64,000 bases of DNA from AWTP1-13 sp963770295. GTDB taxonomy: Bacteria; Pseudomonadota; Alphaproteobacteria; Rhizobiales; Hyphomicrobiaceae. Positions 42,459-51,300 of the stretch are shown here, one piece after another. Every line of letters begins with the position of its first letter. The first letter of the stretch is position 1. The notes under the pieces are model-generated. The model was given only the letters and a program-made list of their open reading frames with translations. It did no database searches and was not told where the DNA came from. The stretch is from positions 248,001 to 312,000 of the forward strand of contig CAVYPA010000016.1 of assembly GCA_963770295.1 (NCBI GenBank), in the 5' to 3' direction. Position numbers and translations under genes: made by a program.

Positions 42459-43802
42459 ATGACGCGCAGACAGATGCATCTCGGGATGTCGATCCGGGGC
42501 CTGGGATATCATCCCGCCGCCTGGCGACATCCCGATGTGCCAGCAGATGGCACCTTGAGGTTTGAACACTATCGGCGCAGCGCCTTGGCTGCCGAACGCG
42601 GCAAGTGCGACCTCGTTTTTTTTGCCGACGGCATTGGCATCAGGGAGCGCGATGTTCCACGCGGATCATTGGCGCGCTCGGGTTATGAAATCGTCGAGAT
42701 GGAGCCCATGACGCTGCTGGGTGCCCTCGCGGTAGTGACGGAGAGGATCGGCCTCGTCACCACCGCCTCGACCACCTACAATGAACCCTTTCATATCGCC
42801 CGCAAATTCGCGACGCTCGACCTTATAAGCAATGGTCGCGCGGGCTGGAACGTCGTCACCTCATGGTCCGAGGCGGAGGCCAAAAACTTCAATCGCGACC
42901 AGCAGGTCGACTACGACACGCGCTACGCGCGCGCGGCCGAGTTCGTGGAGGTCGTTAGGGGTCTGTGGGACAGCTGGGAGGAGGATGCTTTTCCGCTCGA
43001 CAAACGCTCCGGTCAGTTCTTCGACGAAGCCAAAATGCACATCCTGGACCATAAGGGCACCTTCTTTTCCGTGCGGGGACCCTTGAACGTCGGCTGCCTG
43101 CCCCAGGTCCATCCCATCGTGGTGCAAGCGGGAGCCTCCGAACAGGGGCGAGAGTTGGCTGCGGCGACGGCCGATCTCATTTACGCCGTGCATCCTTCGC
43201 TGGAGGTGGCGCAAGCATTCTATGCCGACCTCAAGCGACGATTGCCGCGGTATGAGCGCAGCGGCGACGACTTGAAAATACTGCCAGCCCTCCGCCCGGT
43301 GGTGGGCACGACGAGGCAGGAAGCACGCGCGAAGTACGACCAACTGCAGCAGTTGCTCGATCCACTCGTCGGCCTGGCGCGCCTCAGTCAAACCTTCGGT
43401 GACCTGTCGGGCTACCCCCTCGATGGTCCGGTTCCGCTGGACAAGCTGGGACCCGCCGAACTGCGCAGCATCAGTGCGCAGCTGCTTGCGCGGGTGCGAC
43501 GGCAAAACCCGACCATCCGCGAGCTCTACCACGAGGTCGCCGGCATGGGCGGCTTCTGTTTGATTGGCACAGCCGCGGACATAGCCGACGTGATGCAGGA
43601 GTGGTTTGAGAATGACGGTTGCGATGGCTTCAATATCACGCCGACCCACTTGCCGGGTGGGTGCGAGGATTTCGTGGCAATGGTTACACCCGAGTTGCAA
43701 CGCCGCGGCCTGTTCCGCGAGGAATACCAAGGCCGGACGCTGCGCGAAAACCTCGGCCTCAAACGGCCTATGAATTGCTATACCGCCCGGCGCGGTGCTT
43801 GA
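42459..43802 (+). CDS. LLM-class monooxygenase, NtaA/SnaA/DszA-like
   Basis: The 447-residue FMNH2-dependent monooxygenase belongs to the nitrilotriacetate/dibenzothiophene-sulfone group. Marks are the N-terminus LGMSIRGLGYHPAAWRHP, FFADGIGIRERD, VTTASTTYNEPFHIARKFAT, NGRAGWNVVTSW and NFNRDQQVDYDTRYARAAEF. Such enzymes need a separate FMN reductase, which is not seen nearby. C-N or C-S bond oxidation is typical of the family. It is the last gene of the CMD-NIPSNAP-LLM operon and converges on a small repeat-protein gene. Confidence 0.9.
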   Translation: MTRRQMHLGMSIRGLGYHPAAWRHPDVPADGTLRFEHYRRSALAAERGKCDLVFFADGIGIRERDVPRGSLARSGYEIVEMEPMTLLGALAVVTERIGLVTTASTTYNEPFHIARKFATLDLISNGRAGWNVVTSWSEAEAKNFNRDQQVDYDTRYARAAEFVEVVRGLWDSWEEDAFPLDKRSGQFFDEAKMHILDHKGTFFSVRGPLNVGCLPQVHPIVVQAGASEQGRELAAATADLIYAVHPSLEVAQAFYADLKRRLPRYERSGDDLKILPALRPVVGTTRQEARAKYDQLQQLLDPLVGLARLSQTFGDLSGYPLDGPVPLDKLGPAELRSISAQLLARVRRQNPTIRELYHEVAGMGGFCLIGTAADIADVMQEWFENDGCDGFNITPTHLPGGCEDFVAMVTPELQRRGLFREEYQGRTLRENLGLKRPMNCYTARRGA

Positions 43803-43985
43803 GTTTACCTGCGAAGCCCAATTTGCTGCGCGGCTAGATGGCGATCGAAGCGGGCCGGAGTCTCAGCGACCGCGGGCGATCGGCCGGGGCGAACGCAGTG
43901 CGAGAGGCGCTCGCACGCGGCTGTTGCGAACATGGCCGCGTGCGAGGGCTTGCAGTGGCCGACCGAAGCCGGCCAAGTCAGAGCG

Positions 43986-44315
43986 CTAGTACCTGGAATG
44001 AGAACGCCACCCCGACCAATGCTGGTGGCGCCAATGATAGTGGCCCCACCGACGATAGCCCCACGCGGGAGAGCCAGCCCAATACCGGTGACCCCAATGG
44101 CAATGGCGGTAACCCCAATGGCGGTAACCCCAATGGCGGTAACCCCAATGCCAATTGCAACCCTGATGCCAACCGTAGGTGACGGTCTCGATGCGGCCGG
44201 CATCGGACTTGATGGCACCCGCAGCGGCGATGCTAGGGGCCGCTTCGGCCGCGGATGTGGCAAGGGCAAGCAGCAACGCGCCTGCGGCTGCGGCAGCGAG
44301 GGACGTAGTCTTCAT
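43986..44315 (-). CDS. Small exported Gly-Tyr-Arg-His-Trp repeat protein
   Basis: The 109-residue protein starts at an ATG (44315) with a ggag site and a clean signal peptide (MKTTSLAAAAAGALLLALAT, cleaved near AEA). The mature half is dominated by His, Trp, Tyr, Arg and Gly: WHWGYRHWGYRHWGYRHCHW, then GHRYW, GYRRWGHYHW and RHQHWSGW. The density of His suggests binding of transition metals or heme, or a role at the surface, but this is inference. It lies directly downstream of the fasciclin gene on the same strand and could share its regulation by the ECF sigma factor. Confidence 0.75.
   Translation of the reverse strand: MKTTSLAAAAAGALLLALATSAAEAAPSIAAAGAIKSDAGRIETVTYGWHQGCNWHWGYRHWGYRHWGYRHCHWGHRYWAGSPAWGYRRWGHYHWRHQHWSGWRSHSRY
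44087..44152 (-). repeat. 15-bp tandem repeats encoding GYRHW
   Basis: The forward-strand unit ggtaaccccaatggc occurs at 44108, 44123 and 44138 (last base pair changed), with a diverged copy at 44087. Base-level identity indicates recent slippage or strong constraint. Confidence 0.9.
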
Positions 44316-44412
44316 GACGATCTCCTTGGATTGAGCAAAATGCGTGTCTATTGGCGTTGGGCGCAGCGCTGCCAACCGGGGTCGCGGGTGCACCAGGGTT
44401 CGGCTGCGCGCT

Positions 44413-45000
44413 TCAGTTGGGGAGTAGAACGGTGTCGATGACATGAATGACGCCGTTCGACTGCATGACATTGGCGATGGTCACCCTGGCGGTCCGACCC
44501 TTCGCGTCTTTGAGCAACAGATTGCCGTCCCTTATGTAGGCCAGCAGCTTGCCACCGCTGACGGTCTTGATCTCATGCATGCCGCCGTCGTTCTCGATCA
44601 TGGTGGCGATGGCGTTCCTCAGCGCCTTCATCGGCACAACGTGATAGGTCAAGATTGACGTCAGCTTGTCCCTGTTCTCGGGCTTCAATAGGGTGTCGAC
44701 CGTACCCGCGGGTAGCTTGGCGAAGGCCGAGTTGGTTGGCGCGAACACGGTGAACGGACCAGGACCGGACAGCGTCTCGACGAGCCCCGCGGCTTTGACC
44801 GCGGCGACCAACGTCGTGTGATCTCTCGAGTTGACCGCGTTCTGCACGATATTGCGCGACGGGTACATCGCTGCGCCCCCTACCATCACCGTTCTTTCCG
44901 GCGCCGCGGGCGCGGGGTTGGCGAGGCCCAGGACGATACCGAGCGCGAGCATCGATAGACCGAGACCGACAGATACATTTCGCTTGCATGCTTTGGTCAC
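44413..45000 (-). CDS. Exported fasciclin (FAS1)-domain protein
   Basis: About 195 residues from a GTG start at 45000, chosen because ggaggttatgtc lies just upstream; the ATG overlapping that site is out of frame. It has a signal peptide (core VGLGLSMLALGIVLGLANPA), then one FAS1 domain: NIVQNAVNSRDHTTLVAAVK, GPFTVFAPTNSAFAKLP (H1 motif), LTYHVVPMKA (YH motif) and the H2 end VIHVIDTVLLP. FAS1 proteins mediate adhesion or act as secreted stress proteins. It lies about 110 bp downstream of the anti-sigma gene on the same strand and is probably a target of the sigma factor. Confidence 0.9.
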   Translation of the reverse strand: MTKACKRNVSVGLGLSMLALGIVLGLANPAPAAPERTVMVGGAAMYPSRNIVQNAVNSRDHTTLVAAVKAAGLVETLSGPGPFTVFAPTNSAFAKLPAGTVDTLLKPENRDKLTSILTYHVVPMKALRNAIATMIENDGGMHEIKTVSGGKLLAYIRDGNLLLKDAKGRTARVTIANVMQSNGVIHVIDTVLLPN

Positions 45001-45111
45001 GACATAACCTCCAGGTTGGATGTGCTCATGCGTATGAGCGATGGAGGTACGGGCACCCACCGCTGTCGGTTGCGGTGAACCGGCCTTCACGTTTTCTTGT
45101 GAGGGACGAAG

Positions 45112-45816
45112 TTAGCGTGACGTCTTGATCAGTTTGGCGTGCAACGCTGGTCCGGTCGGGCGCCCGGTCGGCGAGCCGCCGGCCGGCTCGAGACTGATGC
45201 CGAAGGTTGCGCGCTCGACGCTGGCGCGATCGTACTCGGCCAGCGCCCGCTGCGTGCTGGCTTGCTTGACTTCGATCAGGCCCAGCGACTGCGGCGCACC
45301 ACCGGACTTTTCCGAGGCAATCCAGAGTTGATAGCTCTTTCCCGCCGGCGGCTCGGCCGCCACGGGCCGCACGGACAACGCGCGCGTGGCAAGATCCACG
45401 GTCAGCAGGAAAGCCGGCGAAGCATCGTCCTTTTGAAACACGGCAACGTAGGTGGTGGGAACGTGCGGGCGGGAAAGCTCATGCCCGCCGATCGCCAGCA
45501 CAAGGCAGGCTGCCAGTGCAGAGGTGGCGATGGCAACGCCACGCCAGCGCCGTGCGCGCCGCTCCAATGCTACGATCTGCGCGAGAGGGTGCGGCAGCGG
45601 GAGCTTAGCCTCGATTTTAGCCAGCAAGCCCTTAGAAACGGCGACCGGCGGCACCCAATCGGCGAGCGGTGCCAGGCGTGCTTCCCACGCCACAATGGCT
45701 GCAGCGAGTGCCGGATTGCGCCGGCGCTGTGCCTGTGCGGCGGCCCGCTCCGCCGCATCGAGGGTGCCGAGGACATACTCGCCGGCAAGGACGTCGATCT
45801 CGTCGCTTTCGGTCAT
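45112..45816 (-). CDS. RskA-type anti-sigma factor
   Basis: This is a single-pass membrane protein of about 234 residues. The N-terminal cytoplasmic anti-sigma part includes DEIDVLAGEYVLGTLDAAER and WEARLAPLADWVPPV. One transmembrane helix follows (GVAIATSALAACLVLAIGG), then a periplasmic RskA/DUF domain with YVAVFQKDDASPAFLLTVDL and PPAGKSYQLWIAS. Its ATG overlaps the sigma-factor stop (ATGA). It should hold the sigma factor inactive until released by an envelope signal. The longer frame to 45861 would overlap the sigma gene further and is unsupported. Confidence 0.9.
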   Translation of the reverse strand: MTESDEIDVLAGEYVLGTLDAAERAAAQAQRRRNPALAAAIVAWEARLAPLADWVPPVAVSKGLLAKIEAKLPLPHPLAQIVALERRARRWRGVAIATSALAACLVLAIGGHELSRPHVPTTYVAVFQKDDASPAFLLTVDLATRALSVRPVAAEPPAGKSYQLWIASEKSGGAPQSLGLIEVKQASTQRALAEYDRASVERATFGISLEPAGGSPTGRPTGPALHAKLIKTSR

Positions 45817-46421
45817 TGGCCGAGACAATCGCGCAACTGCAAGAGGCTGCGCCGCAACCAAGACTTAATCGTCGCGGGCGGTCGCGAAAAGCGCTGGCCC
45901 AGGGCTTCCCGGCTCATGCCATCACGATAGGCGAGCAGCACGACCTCGCGCCGGTCGCTGTCTAGGGCATCGAGGCACTGACTGAGGCGCAGCAACTGTT
46001 GGCTCTTCTCCACCCGCTCCAATGGCTGGTCCGCCTCATCGGCGATCCCCAAAACCTCGGGGGTATCCTCGATGGACACGGCCTTCTTGCGTCGCGCCTC
46101 GTCCAGGGCCCGATTGCGGGCGATCGCCACCATCCAGGTGATGGGCGAGCCCTTGGATGCATCATAGTGGTCCGCGCGCTCCCAGATCTGTACATAGACC
46201 TCCTGCAGAACTTCCTCGGCGATATCCCGCCGGCGCGAGATGCGAAGAATGATGCCGTAGAGTTTCGCCGACGTTGCCATATAAAGGGCACAGAATGCCT
46301 CCCGGTCCCGCGCGGCAATGCGTTGGAGTAAGAGGACGATCGTTGCCGCTGTTGCGGCCGCCGGCCGCAACAGGGCAAGCCCTGCAATGCGGGCATTGGG
46401 GACTTCACCTCGCGCTCCCAT
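45813..46421 (-). CDS. ECF RNA polymerase sigma factor (SigK-like)
   Basis: The 202-residue sigma-70 ECF protein has region 2 as DREAFCALYMATSAKLYGII followed by RRDIAEEVLQEVYVQIWERA, and GSPITWMVAIARNRALDEAR. Region 4 is the helix-turn-helix LAYRDGMSREALGQRFSRPPATIKSWLRRSL, quoted here only by its ends. It is first in an operon with its anti-sigma factor; a gagga site precedes the ATG at 46421, though an inner start is possible since the first ~30 residues are atypical. The order sigma, RskA-like anti-sigma, fasciclin parallels mycobacterial SigK-RskA-Mpt70/83. Confidence 0.9.
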   Translation of the reverse strand: MGARGEVPNARIAGLALLRPAAATAATIVLLLQRIAARDREAFCALYMATSAKLYGIILRISRRRDIAEEVLQEVYVQIWERADHYDASKGSPITWMVAIARNRALDEARRKKAVSIEDTPEVLGIADEADQPLERVEKSQQLLRLSQCLDALDSDRREVVLLAYRDGMSREALGQRFSRPPATIKSWLRRSLLQLRDCLGQ

Positions 46422-46873
46422 CGGGATCCTCTAGCGTGCCAACGGTGTCTTCGCGCCCGCAACCGGGTGGAACGATCGGGCGGCCCGCGCAGGGGCTCTC
46501 GGATCTTGGGGTGTACGGATCGGACCGGATCTCGGATCGGCCCTGAGCCCCCGGTGCGCGCGAAAAGCCGTTTCAAAATCGCGTTACCCGTTTCCCCTGT
46601 GAGGGCTCGTGCAAAAATCGACGTTTGGCAAAAGGCCGGCCCGAGGCGAATGAGCAAGCTTGGCCTGTGCGGGTCGCAATGGCGTGGGAGCGGTGGGGGG
46701 CGTGGGGCGTTAGGCGCACGCCACGCGGGCGCCAGCAGGAGCAACGGCCAAAGCGCCGGCGCCCCCTTATTTTAAGGGGCGCCGTGGCTTTCTGCGTGCG
46801 AAGCACGCTGGCCGGAGCGCCCCAGGCTGGCAATCGACAAGCGCGCATCGGCCGGGCAACATCCGCCGCTGGC
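46422..46873. other. 452-bp intergenic region
   Basis: It lies between the sigma-factor start and the sugar-importer ATPase stop, both leftward. It contains a strong hairpin (46758-46783) and a G-rich stretch near 46690. No gene is recognisable. Confidence 0.45.
46758..46783 (-). terminator. GGCGCCCC hairpin downstream of the sugar-importer operon
   Basis: GGCGCCCCcTTA and TAAGGGGCGCC pair around a TTT loop with one bulged base, about 90 bp past the ATPase stop. Only a weak T-rich tail follows on either strand. Confidence 0.45.
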
Positions 46874-48001
46874 TCAAGCGGCCGACGCGCCGGCTTGCGC
46901 CGTGATCAAGGCGCCGGTGGCGTCGAACAGGTGGACGGCGGAGAGGTCGAGCAGTAACGATCGCCTTTCGCCAACCGTGGCTCCCGCCTCCGCGCCGACG
47001 CGCGCCACGACCTCGCTCTCGACTCCCGGTATGCGCGCGGCGAGAATCGTCTCGGCACCTAGCGACTCGATTTGCACGATTTCTGCGTCGATGCCGACAA
47101 ATCTCCCGCTCGCACCGGCGTTGGCGTGCTCGGCAATGCTCTCGGGACGAATGCCCAGCGTGATCGCGGTTCCCGCCGGCAACGTGGGGTATTGCCCGGC
47201 CTTGAGCTCGAGGATCTCACCGCCAAGCCTGACTGCCAGCCGACCTTTGCCTTCGGCGACCCGAACCGGCAACAGATTCATGGGCGGATTGCCGAGGAAC
47301 GAGGCGACAAAGGTGTTGGTCGGTCGTTTGTAGACCTCGAGCGGCGGGCCAACTTGCACGATCCTGCCGCCGTTCATGATACAGATGCGCTGGCCGAGGG
47401 TCATCGCCTCGACCTGATCGTGCGTCACATAGATCATGGTGGCGCCGAGCCGCCGGTGCAGCTTGCTGATTTCCCCGCGCGTCGATACGCGCAACGAGGC
47501 ATCGAGATTGGACAGCGGCTCGTCGAACAAAAAAACTTTCGGGTCGCGCACGATGGCGCGGCCGAGCGCGACCCGCTGGCGCTGTCCCCCCGACAGGGCA
47601 TGTGGCTTGCGGTGCAATAGCCCCGTCAATCCCAGAGTTTCGGCAACGGCGGTCACACGGCGGCCGATTTCGGCACGATCGACCGAGCGCCGTTTGAGGC
47701 CAAATGCCAAATTATCCGCCACGCTCATGTGCGGATAGAGCGCATAGGACTGAAACACCATGGCGATGTCGCGGTCCTTGGCTGGCACGTTATTGACGAC
47801 ACGTCCGTCGATCGACAACGTCCCCGATGAGATCGACTCCAAGCCCGCAATCATGCGCAGCGTCGTCGTCTTACCGCACCCAGATGGCCCTAGCAGAACC
47901 ATGAATTCGCCATGCCGAACCTCGAGCGAGACCGCGTCGGCCGCCGGCAAATGGCCGCGGTCATAGATTTTGGTGAGCTTTTCCAGCGCGACGACCGCCA
48001 T
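46874..48001 (-). CDS. Sugar-type ABC transporter ATP-binding protein (UgpC/MsmK-like)
   Basis: The 375-residue CUT1-type ATPase has Walker A GPSGCGKTT, Q-loop VFQSYALYPHMSV, signature LSGGQRQRV, Walker B FLFDEPLSNLD and switch THDQVEAMTL. The C-terminal regulatory (TOBE/MalK-like) domain follows from FLGNPPMNLLPVRV. The ATG at 48001 is preferred to the overlapping GTG at 48004. It is the last gene of a four-gene importer (binding protein, two permeases, ATPase) spanning 46874-51095. The likely substrate is a sugar, polyol or glycerol-3-phosphate-like compound. Confidence 0.9.
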   Translation of the reverse strand: MAVVALEKLTKIYDRGHLPAADAVSLEVRHGEFMVLLGPSGCGKTTTLRMIAGLESISSGTLSIDGRVVNNVPAKDRDIAMVFQSYALYPHMSVADNLAFGLKRRSVDRAEIGRRVTAVAETLGLTGLLHRKPHALSGGQRQRVALGRAIVRDPKVFLFDEPLSNLDASLRVSTRGEISKLHRRLGATMIYVTHDQVEAMTLGQRICIMNGGRIVQVGPPLEVYKRPTNTFVASFLGNPPMNLLPVRVAEGKGRLAVRLGGEILELKAGQYPTLPAGTAITLGIRPESIAEHANAGASGRFVGIDAEIVQIESLGAETILAARIPGVESEVVARVGAEAGATVGERRSLLLDLSAVHLFDATGALITAQAGASAA

Positions 48002-48011
48002 CACTGCATTC

Positions 48012-48830
48012 TCATTTCACGGCTCCGGCGGTCATACCCTGGATCAGTCGCTCGGAAAAAAAGGCATAGATCACGACCACCGGAATAATGGCGATCATCA
48101 GACCTGTGGCGATCATGCCAACATCTTCTTGGGTATCGCCAATGAAGCGTTGGATGCCCAGCGGCAGCGTGCGGTTTGCCTCTTCGGTGATCAAGACCAC
48201 GGCGTAGAGAAACTCGTTCCATAGCAAAATGAAATTGAGGATCACCGTGGTGGCGACGGCGGGCAGCGCGATCGGCAAGCTCACGCGCCAGAAGATTTCC
48301 CAATCCGAATAGCCGTCGATTCGCGCCGCGTCGAACAGATCGGACGGTATGCGCGCAAAGAAGCTTTCCAGGATGTAGATCGTCAACGGCAGTTGGATCG
48401 CCACGTAGACCAGGGTCAAGCCAAGCTTGCTATTGTAAAGTCCATACTGCACCAGGATCTGAAAGAGCGAAATGATGGTGATCTGCGGTGGAAAGATGAT
48501 GGTGGAGAAGAGCACAAAGTAGATTATCCGGTTAAAGCGAAAGCGATAGCGCGCCAGGCAATGCGCCGCCATCGAACCGACCAAGGTCAGGATCAAGACG
48601 GCGCTCACCACCACCTGCGTGGAGTTGGTGAAATAGACGCCATAGTTAGAAGTGAACCAGGCTTCGGCGAACTTGTCCCAGTGCGCGGGATTGGGCGGCG
48701 CAAAGTGGTTACGATGGATTTCCGTCGTGGTGCGCAGCGACAGCATGGCCGCCCATACGAAAGGCCCGGCGGCAAAAGCCGTGTAGAGTGAGAGCAGCAA
48801 GAGTAAGACGGCGCGCTTCAAAGCTGCCAT
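48012..48830 (-). CDS. Sugar-type ABC permease (UgpE/MalG-like)
   Basis: The 272-residue inner-membrane protein has about six transmembrane helices beginning with AVLLLLLSLYTAFAAGPFVW. The EAA coupling loop is DAARIDGYSDWEIFWRVSLP, and FILLWNEFLYAVVLI near the C-terminus is typical of MalG-type subunits. It starts 7 bp after the upstream permease stop and ends 10 bp before the ATPase start, in a tight operon. Confidence 0.9.
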   Translation of the reverse strand: MAALKRAVLLLLLSLYTAFAAGPFVWAAMLSLRTTTEIHRNHFAPPNPAHWDKFAEAWFTSNYGVYFTNSTQVVVSAVLILTLVGSMAAHCLARYRFRFNRIIYFVLFSTIIFPPQITIISLFQILVQYGLYNSKLGLTLVYVAIQLPLTIYILESFFARIPSDLFDAARIDGYSDWEIFWRVSLPIALPAVATTVILNFILLWNEFLYAVVLITEEANRTLPLGIQRFIGDTQEDVGMIATGLMIAIIPVVVIYAFFSERLIQGMTAGAVK

Positions 48831-48837
48831 GACGCCC

Positions 48838-49755
48838 TCAATACTCGAGCTTCTCGCGCAACCGGAATAGCCAGGTGAGGGTCAGGACAGCAGCAAGAAC
48901 GATCACAAACCACAGCGCCGCAATGGTCGATGGATAGCCGAGGTCGAAGGTCGTCCACTCGAATGCCCGCTTGTAGACGTAGGTCGAGACCGTCTCGGTC
49001 GCCCACAACGGGTTGCCCTTGGTGGTGATCCAAACGAGGTCAAAAATCTTCATCTTGCCGATGAACGACAGCACGATGAGATTGAGAAGCGTGGCGCGGA
49101 TCAAGGGAAGGATGACAAACACGAGCTTGCTCCCCCACCCACAATTGTCGAGTTCTGCGGCCTCAAGCACTTCGCGGGGCAGCGAGTGCAGGGCGGCTAG
49201 AAGCACGACCATATTGAAGCCGACCCACATCCAGCTGGTAACGAAAATCAGCGAGGGCAGTGCGGTCTTGGGATCGCCAAGCCAAGGTTTCGCCCAGCTC
49301 GCGAGGCCGAGCGCCCGCAAGGCCACGTTCACGGGACCCCAATCGAAGTTGTAGATCCACAGCCATAAGATCCCGACCACCACGTAGGACATGAGGACCG
49401 GCGTGAACCAGGCGACGCGGAAAAAGCGTGCGCCGGGTACCTTGGCGTAGAGCGCCAGCGCAAGAAGCAAGGCAACCGAGACTTCGATGAGTGGAGAGGT
49501 ACACGCCCAGGTGATGGTGTTGCGCACAGATCTCCAGAAGATTTCATCGCGCATCAGCTCGGCATAGTTGGCGAGCCCAACCGGTTCATCTGACCGCGGC
49601 AGCACCCTATGGAAGCTGTTCCAAATGGTGCGCATGGCAGGATAAGCCGTGAAGGCCGCGTAGATTATGAGTGACGGCAGCAGGAATACGCCAATCGTCG
49701 CCCACGGCTTTCGTAGGCCGTCCTGGTGCAAACTTTGTTCGTGGGCGGCCGGCAT
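48838..49755 (-). CDS. Sugar-type ABC permease (UgpA/MalF-like)
   Basis: The 305-residue membrane protein has six predicted transmembrane segments (first IGVFLLPSLIIYAAFTAYPA). The coupling loop is LEAAELDNCGWGSKLVFVIL followed by LPLIRAT. It pairs with the MalG-type permease immediately downstream. The short charged N-terminus before the first helix fits this subunit. It lies 59 bp after the solute-binding gene. Confidence 0.9.
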   Translation of the reverse strand: MPAAHEQSLHQDGLRKPWATIGVFLLPSLIIYAAFTAYPAMRTIWNSFHRVLPRSDEPVGLANYAELMRDEIFWRSVRNTITWACTSPLIEVSVALLLALALYAKVPGARFFRVAWFTPVLMSYVVVGILWLWIYNFDWGPVNVALRALGLASWAKPWLGDPKTALPSLIFVTSWMWVGFNMVVLLAALHSLPREVLEAAELDNCGWGSKLVFVILPLIRATLLNLIVLSFIGKMKIFDLVWITTKGNPLWATETVSTYVYKRAFEWTTFDLGYPSTIAALWFVIVLAAVLTLTWLFRLREKLEY

Positions 49756-49814
49756 GATGTCCTGCTGGGAAGAACCGGAGCCAACGCGGCGTCGGCTGGC
49801 CCGCTGAAAACCCG

Positions 49815-51095
49815 TCAGTAGGCAGCTGTCATTTGCTTGACCGCATCCTCAACGCTGATCGTGCCGGCCGGGAAGGCATTGTTCATCACCTGGGTGAAGA
49901 CTTCCTTGGGCTTGCCGGTCATCACCTGAATCGGAATGCCGAAGTAGTACTTCGCCCCCGCATTGGTCTGCGCGATCATTTTGAAGTAGTCGGCCGCCTG
50001 CGGGCCCGTCAGCCTCGCGGGGTCGCTTTTGATCCCGGTCTGCACCTGCACGTTGTCGAGCCAGCGGTTGCCCATCTCGAAGGATGCAAAAGAGTTCAAG
50101 AAGGCCCGTACCTCCTTGGCATGCTTGGTAGCGGTATTGCCGACGTAGCTGCCGCCAATGGCGATCGAACGACACTCGTTGCACGCCGCCCCAGGCACGG
50201 CCGGGAATTTCATGATGCCGAGTGGGAAGTCCTTGGGCTGGCCGCCTTTGTCCGGCGGATTGAAGGCGCGCGAGGTATACCAACTGCCGTTGAGGAAGGT
50301 CAGGGCACCCGGATTGGTATGAAAATAGATGTGTGCCTCGGCGAGTTTCAGCGTCGTAAAGGTCGTGGGCAACAGGCCTGCCTCGGTCAGGCCGTGCAGC
50401 CATTTCAGCGTATCCACCACGCGGGGGTCGCTCCAGGCGAGCTTGCCGTTGAGCAGTCTGTTGTAATCATCGATGCCAAGTTTCTTGATCAGCGCCTCGT
50501 GCACGAGGTGCGCACCGGGATAGGGACGATCACCGACGCCGAGCGCCATCGGTGTCATCCCCTTCGCCCGGGCCTTCTTGATCATTTCCAGGAAGACGTC
50601 GGGTGCCAGCTGGAGGTCGTCAGGCACCTTTACGCCGAGCTCGGCCATCACCTTCTTGTTGTAGTAAAGTTCCACCGTCCAGGCCTCGAGCGGTAGCCCA
50701 TAAGGCTTGCCCTTGTAGCTCCAGGCCTCCTTGGCCCACGGCTCAACCGCGGACCAATTGAGCTCGGAAAGATCGAGCAGGAAACCGTTCTCCATGTATT
50801 CGACCTGGTCCGGCTCGGCGTAGAAAATATCCGGAGCCTGACCGGCGCGGAGCGCGGTCTTTAGGCTGGCATAAAGGGCGGTCTTTTCGTACCAGGTCGG
50901 CTTGATTTTGATGCCTGGGTTGTTCGCCTCGAACTGTTTGATTGCCTCTTCCACGAATGTCCGTTTGGGCATCTCCGCCGCCCAGTGGCTCCAAAACGTC
51001 AGCTCCTTGGGCTGTTGCGCCGCGGCAGGGCCCGCCAAACCCGCAGCAGCAAAACTGGCGATGGCGATGAAGGTCAGACGTTTCTTGTTGGGCAT
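49815..51095 (-). CDS. Family 1 extracellular solute-binding protein (sugar importer)
   Basis: The 426-residue periplasmic protein has a Sec signal peptide (KRLTFIAIASFAAAGLAGPAAA, quoted in part). The mature protein begins with KELTFWSHWAAEMPK and FEANNPGIKIKPTWYEKTAL, and includes RAGQAPDIFYAEPDQVEYM and AWSYKGKPYGLPLEAWTVEL, the UgpB/MalE-type fold. A gggaggag site precedes the ATG. As first gene of the operon it defines the importer's specificity; aromatic residues suggest a carbohydrate-like ligand, but identity is unknown. Confidence 0.9.
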   Translation of the reverse strand: MPNKKRLTFIAIASFAAAGLAGPAAAQQPKELTFWSHWAAEMPKRTFVEEAIKQFEANNPGIKIKPTWYEKTALYASLKTALRAGQAPDIFYAEPDQVEYMENGFLLDLSELNWSAVEPWAKEAWSYKGKPYGLPLEAWTVELYYNKKVMAELGVKVPDDLQLAPDVFLEMIKKARAKGMTPMALGVGDRPYPGAHLVHEALIKKLGIDDYNRLLNGKLAWSDPRVVDTLKWLHGLTEAGLLPTTFTTLKLAEAHIYFHTNPGALTFLNGSWYTSRAFNPPDKGGQPKDFPLGIMKFPAVPGAACNECRSIAIGGSYVGNTATKHAKEVRAFLNSFASFEMGNRWLDNVQVQTGIKSDPARLTGPQAADYFKMIAQTNAGAKYYFGIPIQVMTGKPKEVFTQVMNNAFPAGTISVEDAVKQMTAAY

Positions 51096-51300
51096 GGGCT
51101 CCTCCCGTTCTGCAAAGCGCCGCGGCGACTTGATGTCGATCTTGTCCCTTGTCTTCGGTCGGTGCTTAAAGTCGCAAGAAGCTAGGGGTCACCCACGCGG
51201 GCGTCAACTGGGCCGAAAGCCTTGCCGGCTCTTGCGCAATGCGCGTCCGGCCTAGCACGGCATGGCCTCGAGGACGCGACCTTTGCGCTGTTGATCGCGA

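Noticed and set aside
46573..46848. Small reverse frame (~91 codons) downstream of the sugar importer
   Set aside because: Arg-rich, overlaps the terminator hairpin and lacks a supported start.
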